Positions 60,033-64,000 of a stretch of 64,000 bases of DNA are shown here, in pieces. The position numbers were made by a program, and so were the translations under genes. Under the pieces are notes generated by a model. The model had not been told where the DNA came from. It saw only the letters and a list, made by a program, of their open reading frames with translations, and did not search any database. The DNA comes from Hoylesella oralis ATCC 33269 (GTDB lineage: Bacteria > Bacteroidota > Bacteroidia > Bacteroidales > Bacteroidaceae). Within the stretch, counting starts at the first letter, position 1. Every line of letters starts with the position of its first letter. Where the stretch lies: positions 1,232,668 through 1,296,667 of the forward strand of contig NZ_GL833119.1 in NCBI RefSeq assembly GCF_000185145.2, read 5' to 3'.

Positions 60033-62285
60033 TTAAGAGATACCTAAGGCGGCTAATGATTGCTCTTCTCCTACCACCCAAATGATATCTCCTTTTTCGA
60101 ATTTTCGTGAAGGTGTAATCATTGTAAGGTTCTCCTGACCTTCTTCCACGCCCACTACCATACAGTTGTATTTATCACGGATGCCGCTCTCGCCAAGTGT
60201 CTTACCGATAAAAGGACTATCGCTTTTGATAATCATCTGCCTGAGTTTCATCTCTCTCTTTTCTATTTCCGGATCGTCGGGATAGATGTCATTGCTCAAA
60301 GATTTACTGAATGTCGTGAGTTGTTCGTCATTACCGATGGCTTCAATCCTATCGAAAGGGAAGATAACGGTATCTCCATTAGGAATATTAAGTCGCTGTT
60401 TTCCTCTGAGAATGCTGCTTATATGTACCCTGAAACGGCTTCTTAGATTGAGTTCCTTTAACGTTTTACCACCCCACGTGCTGTTTTCGGGCACTTCGAA
60501 TTCGGCTATATGCACGTCTCGATCAAGTAGACGAGTGGCATATAATGGCCGTCGATGTCCCAAAACTGTAGCGGCTATTTCCTTTGAATGGAGATTTTGT
60601 ATGAATATACGTTCTATCTTGATGCTTCGTTTCTTCAAACTCCTCGATAAAATCATGGGGATGATAGCTCCGATGGCAATACTTGTTATCAGTGCAAGCG
60701 ACAGATTGCTCAGATAATTTAATATGTAAAAGATAAAACCTATCGCAATAAAAGTGCGTATTACGATGGTAAATACGAGTGTAGGACGGTTCTTCAGGCT
60801 CTTTCCCCATAGATATTTAAACTCTTTGCTGTGATTTTTCTTTACGATAATGGCCCTTAGGAAGGGGGCAATGAGGAACAATGTGAGCAGTCCGGTTACG
60901 ATATTGGCCCATTCACGAGATAGTAAATGCCGTGCAAACGGTAAGAAGAAAGAAAACATCATTACTATCGCGGCAATGGTGAGCACGATATAGATGGCTG
61001 TCTGCCGTACCATCGGAACGAGCAGGTTACGCCAGTAATTATTGCTGTTCGTATCGTTTTCCTCGCCCATTGTCTGCCGGTTCAGCAGCTTGATCCATCG
61101 TTTTGGCAGTCGTTGTTCTATGAAGTTATAGCAAGGGATGGATGCTTTGATAACGTAAGGGGTAAAGAATGTCGTGATTGCAGAGCTTACAACGATTACG
61201 GGATACATAAATTCTCCGATAACGCCCAGCGAGAGTCCCAATGATACGATGATGAAAGGAAACTCACCGATCTGCGCCATAGAAAAGCTACACTGCATGG
61301 CTGTTTTCAGCGACTGTCCGCTCAACAGGAAAGCAAACGTACCGAAAATGGCCTGTCCTACGATAATCAGTATCACGATAATCAGTATCGGCAGAGCATA
61401 TTGTATGAGTACATGCGGATCGACAAGCATACCTACCGATACGAAAAACACTGCCCCGAATAGGTCTTTCAGCGGATCTACCACCTTAATTATCTTACCT
61501 CCTTCTACTGTTTCGGCCAAAATGGAACCCATGATAAAAGCGCCGAAAGCACTGCTAAAGCCGACTTTCGACGATAGAATGGCCATAAAGAAGCACAAGG
61601 CCAACGAAACAATGAGCAATATTTCATTGGTAAGGAGCTTTCGCATCTTACGGAGAAGCAACGGAATGAGGAATATACCTACGACAAACCATAGCACAAT
61701 GAAAAATACAATCTTCAAAATGATGGCTAATATCTCGCTTCCTTCCATATCTTTGCCTGTGGCAAGAGCCGAAAGCATTACCATCAGAACAATCGAAATT
61801 ACGTCTTCGAGCACCAGCACCGTAAGAACGATGTTCGCAAAGCGTTGTTGTTTAAGTTTTAGGTCGGTCAGCGTCTTATATATAATGGTAGTACTGCTGC
61901 AAATGGCAAATATGGCTCCGAGGAAAATCGCCTCCATGTGAGACCACCCGAAGCAGGTGGCTGCAGCGTAACCCAGTATGGGCATCGTCAACAGAATAGT
62001 GGTTACGGCAATGAAAGGCGACATGCCCAGCTTGGTAATTTTCTTGAATGAAAAGTCGAGGCCCATGGAGAACAGCAGAAATATCACGCCAATGTCGGCC
62101 CAAGTCTGTATGTCTTTCTTATCGACAACCGACATAAGGTAGGGCATGTTGGGCGATACGAGGAAACCGGCCACTATATATCCGAGTACAAGAGGCTGCT
62201 TGAGCTTCTTGAATATCAATGTAACAGCACCGGCAACTACCAGTATCAGTGCCAAATCTTTAATCAAGTTAGGGAGGTCTGCCAT
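60033..62285 (-). CDS. Cation:proton antiporter (CPA2) with two RCK_C domains
   Basis: 750 residues from MADLPNLIKDLALIL; the ATG at 62318 adds 11 residues coded by a repeat element. About 12 membrane segments (LVLGYIVAGFLVSPNMP, GVIFLLFSMGLDFSF, VLVLEDVISIVLMVMLS with the ED pair of the ion site, GAFIMGSILAETVEGG) form the Na/H-exchanger fold. More membrane segments follow around residues 440-560. Two TrkA_C-like domains are at the C-terminus (FEVPENSTWGGKTLKELNL; MIIKSDSPFIGKTLGESGIR). It likely exchanges K+ or Na+ for H+, gated through the RCK_C domains. It lacks a full TrkA_N domain. Confidence 0.9.
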   Translation of the reverse strand: MADLPNLIKDLALILVVAGAVTLIFKKLKQPLVLGYIVAGFLVSPNMPYLMSVVDKKDIQTWADIGVIFLLFSMGLDFSFKKITKLGMSPFIAVTTILLTMPILGYAAATCFGWSHMEAIFLGAIFAICSSTTIIYKTLTDLKLKQQRFANIVLTVLVLEDVISIVLMVMLSALATGKDMEGSEILAIILKIVFFIVLWFVVGIFLIPLLLRKMRKLLTNEILLIVSLALCFFMAILSSKVGFSSAFGAFIMGSILAETVEGGKIIKVVDPLKDLFGAVFFVSVGMLVDPHVLIQYALPILIIVILIIVGQAIFGTFAFLLSGQSLKTAMQCSFSMAQIGEFPFIIVSLGLSLGVIGEFMYPVIVVSSAITTFFTPYVIKASIPCYNFIEQRLPKRWIKLLNRQTMGEENDTNSNNYWRNLLVPMVRQTAIYIVLTIAAIVMMFSFFLPFARHLLSREWANIVTGLLTLFLIAPFLRAIIVKKNHSKEFKYLWGKSLKNRPTLVFTIVIRTFIAIGFIFYILNYLSNLSLALITSIAIGAIIPMILSRSLKKRSIKIERIFIQNLHSKEIAATVLGHRRPLYATRLLDRDVHIAEFEVPENSTWGGKTLKELNLRSRFRVHISSILRGKQRLNIPNGDTVIFPFDRIEAIGNDEQLTTFSKSLSNDIYPDDPEIEKREMKLRQMIIKSDSPFIGKTLGESGIRDKYNCMVVGVEEGQENLTMITPSRKFEKGDIIWVVGEEQSLAALGIS

Positions 62286-62291
62286 ATTGAG

Positions 62292-62383
62292 AAAGGACCT
62301 CTCCCTGCCTTCTCCCAAAGAGATAGAGTAAGCCTATACATAACAAGCCGAGTTCCTTTCTTCAGGAGAGGACGGGAGGAGAA
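62292..62383. repeat. Imperfect inverted repeat between the CPA2 and pepT genes
   Basis: CCTCTCCCTGCCTTCTCC (62298-62315) is close to the reverse complement of GGAGAGGACGGGAGGAGA (62365-62382). The arms are 49 bases apart. It resembles the element at 36309-36361 and encodes the spurious N-terminal extension of the CPA2 ORF. Possibly a dispersed palindromic element. Confidence 0.6.
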
Positions 62384-62390
62384 ATGCTAT

Positions 62391-63614
62391 TTAGTCTTCG
62401 TAATCTGCCGTTATCTCACAAATTTTTATGATAACGTCTACTGCTTTCTCCATTACCTGCACGGAAACGAACTCGTGGGGGCCGTGGAAATTTACGCCGC
62501 CTGCAAAGATATTGGGGCACGGAAGTCCGCGGAAGCTCAGTTGTGCGCCATCTGTACCGCCGCGAATAGGTTCTACTTTCGGCGATATGCCGATTTCTTG
62601 CATGGCTTGCAGCACAATCTCTATCACGTGCATGTTCGGATCAATCTTCTCTTTCATATTGTAGTATTGATCTTTCAGTTCCACCTTCACCGTTCCTTCG
62701 CCATACCTATCGTTCATCTTCTTAGCACATTCCTCGATAAAGTCCTTGCGGTCTTCGAATTTCTCGCGGTCATGATCGCGGATAATATAGCTAAGTTTGG
62801 CCTCTTCTGTGCGACTTTCTATGCCGAGCAGGTGGTAAAATCCCTGATAGCCTTCGGTTGTTTCGGGGATATCCGTTTCGGGTATCATCGCATTGAACTC
62901 GCATGCGAGGCGATTGGCATTGAGCATTTTGCCCTTGGCATAGCCGGTATGCACGCTTACACCTTTTATATATACTTTCGCACCGGCAGCGTTAAAGTTC
63001 TCGTATTCCAAGTCTCCGAGGTCTCCACCGTCCATCGTGTAGGCCCATTGGCACCCGAATTTCTCCACATCGAAGTGGTGTGCGCCTCTTCCTATTTCCT
63101 CATCGGGGTTGAAGCCCACGCGTATATCGCCGTGTTTTATCTCGTCATGGTCGCGCAGATAGCACATCGCCTGCACGATTTCGGCTATTCCGGCCTTGTC
63201 GTCTGCACCGAGCAGCGTATGTCCGTCGGTCACGATAAGGTCTTCGCCCACGTGTTCTTTCAACTCGGGGAATTTGCTTGTCGACGATACAATACCTTCC
63301 GACAGCACGATGTCGTTACCGTCGTAGTTCTTAATGATACGTGCTTTAACGTTTGCACCGCTGCAATCGGGGCTCGTGTCGTAGTGAGAAATGAAGCCGA
63401 TTGTAGGGATATCTTTCTTTGTATTGGCTTTCAGCGTGGCATAGATATAGCCCATCTCGTCCATTTCTACGTCAGACAAGCCTTCATGTTCCAGTTCCTC
63501 TTTCAGGAATTTGGCAAAAATAAGTTGTTTCGGGGTACTTGGTACGCTCTCTGAGTCTTCCGCAGACTGCGTATCGAACTTAGTATAATTAATAAAGCGC
63601 TCGGTAATTTCCAT
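62391..63614 (-). CDS. pepT: Peptidase T (tripeptide aminopeptidase)
   Basis: 407 residues from [20 protein letters not shown]; an upstream ATG at 63629 adds 5 residues. M20 metallopeptidase: zinc ligands in [10 protein letters not shown] (H), [13 protein letters not shown] (bridging D), [14 protein letters not shown] (E and catalytic E) and [22 protein letters not shown] with NFHGPHEFV (H). It removes N-terminal residues from tripeptides in the cytoplasm. Secure call; tRNA-Arg lies just upstream on the same strand. Confidence 0.97.
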   Translation of the reverse strand: MEITERFINYTKFDTQSAEDSESVPSTPKQLIFAKFLKEELEHEGLSDVEMDEMGYIYATLKANTKKDIPTIGFISHYDTSPDCSGANVKARIIKNYDGNDIVLSEGIVSSTSKFPELKEHVGEDLIVTDGHTLLGADDKAGIAEIVQAMCYLRDHDEIKHGDIRVGFNPDEEIGRGAHHFDVEKFGCQWAYTMDGGDLGDLEYENFNAAGAKVYIKGVSVHTGYAKGKMLNANRLACEFNAMIPETDIPETTEGYQGFYHLLGIESRTEEAKLSYIIRDHDREKFEDRKDFIEECAKKMNDRYGEGTVKVELKDQYYNMKEKIDPNMHVIEIVLQAMQEIGISPKVEPIRGGTDGAQLSFRGLPCPNIFAGGVNFHGPHEFVSVQVMEKAVDVIIKICEITADYED

Positions 63615-63652
63615 AATCGAATCGAACAATTACAGTTAATAGACATGAATAG

Positions 63653-63726
63653 TGATCCCGTTGGGATTCAAACCCAAGACCTTCAGAACCGGAATCTGAC
63701 GCTCTATTCAGCTAAGCTACGGGACC
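63653..63726 (-). tRNA. tRNA-Arg, anticodon CCG
   Basis: 74 bases on the minus strand. The acceptor stem GGTCCCG pairs with CGGGATC (one G-T), the D arm is GCTTAGCTGAATAGAGC, the anticodon stem TCAGA/TCTGA holds the loop TTCCGGT, so the anticodon is CCG (63690-63692), and the T arm is TTGGG/CCCAA with loop TTTGAAT. The discriminator is A; CCA is not encoded. It reads CGG arginine codons. Confidence 0.95.
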
Positions 63727-63740
63727 ATAAAAACCGGATG

Positions 63741-63772
63741 CAAATGTAATGAAAATAATTGAAAACAACAAA
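63741..63772 (-). promoter_or_regulatory. Promoter of tRNA-Arg(CCG)
   Basis: Minus-strand TTTG (63769-63772), 20 bases, TACATTTG (63741-63748), 15 bases before the tRNA 5' end. Confidence 0.7.
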
Positions 63773-63836
63773 TTGCGTGCATTATTTTTGCGCAATAGGC
63801 CATCCTTTGCTGTCGTAGAAGTTTCGTTTAATCGCG

Positions 63837-63924
63837 ATAAGCAGTATCTCTACAGAACATAGAAGTGGGGTATAAGTACGATAGGTGCGGTATGTGATAC
63901 GAGAGATAATTGGGTATGGCGGGC
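63837..63924. repeat. 22-base-period repeat, four units
   Basis: Units start at 63837 (ATAAGCAGTATCTCTAC), 63859 (ATAGAAGTGGGGTATAAG), 63881 (ATAGGTGCGGTATGTGATAC) and 63903 (GAGATAATTGGGTATGG), sharing a GGGTAT or GGTAT centre and ACG ends. No gene is seen from here to the window end. Confidence 0.6.
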
Positions 63925-64000
63925 GTGGGCGGAGCAAGCGGATGCCTTGCCCTTTTCGGATGTGTGGAGAATGGGGTAGGAGAATTACCGCCCACCCGTT

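Noticed and set aside
62286..62318. Upstream start of the CPA2 antiporter
   Set aside because: The added residues derive from the inverted repeat at 62292-62383 and precede the first membrane segment.

Overview
The window looks like chromosomal DNA of a Bacteroidales bacterium, probably close to Prevotella or Porphyromonas. The evidence is gene content (TonB-dependent receptors with DUF4625 lipoproteins, an unusually long NusB, a DUF5606 protein, a YbbR protein, OxyR/SOD/AhpCF/Dps grouped together, a complete menaquinone operon) and the many promoters of the Bacteroidetes type: TTTG or TTG, about 19-20 bases, then TAnnTTTG. No phage, insertion sequence, integrase or CRISPR array was seen. The species cannot be fixed from sequence alone.

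Layout. 1-1.1 kb: end of an alpha-2-macroglobulin-like gene. 1.1-6.3 kb: peroxide-defence island with oxyR on the minus strand and sod, ahpC, ahpF and dps on the plus strand. The sod and dps promoters carry nearly consensus OxyR operators in the same position. 6.4-11.1 kb: probable metal-uptake locus (small His/Cys membrane protein, TonB receptor, two DUF4625 lipoproteins, NlpE-like lipoprotein). 11.3-13.1 kb: minus-strand SPFH, ribbon-helix-helix and membrane-protein operon. 13.1-20 kb: mnmA, a rhodanese lipoprotein, a patatin, YbjQ, a surface protein, a retropepsin-like protein and a GYF-domain protein. 20-25.2 kb: minus-strand lysS-gpsA-pgi-HAD group. 25.4-30 kb: DMT transporter, an amber-interrupted pseudogene, NUDIX hydrolase, AAA ATPase and a flavoprotein. 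30.2-36.3 kb: menI-like/menF/menD/menB/menC/menE. 36.5-43.4 kb: aroB, a large TonB-type barrel, a small barrel, and rplY-pth-S4. 43.6-47 kb: nusB-yajC-ybbR-coaE-DUF5606. 47.1-54.1 kb: small genes, a Ca/Na antiporter, a TlpA-like protein, the queuosine pair yhhQ-queF, and a patatin-barrel fusion. 54.6-63.7 kb: a carboxyltransferase-type decarboxylase subunit, HD protein, LptD, CPA2 antiporter, PepT and tRNA-Arg(CCG).

The most unusual structure lies between the genes. At least ten intergenic regions consist of degenerate tandem units with a 22-base period that begin ATAG, ACAG or similar. One array, upstream of the SPFH gene, is nearly homogeneous (seven units), and another runs into the menB start codon. 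Other points of interest are a pseudoknot shaped like a preQ1-I riboswitch before yhhQ, OxyR operators at sod and dps, a decarboxylase subunit whose biotinyl-like domain has no biotin lysine, an NlpE-like protein without its CxxC, several nearly leaderless transcripts, and a 19-base duplicated hairpin in a leader. All functions are assigned from recognisable motifs; no database search was possible.
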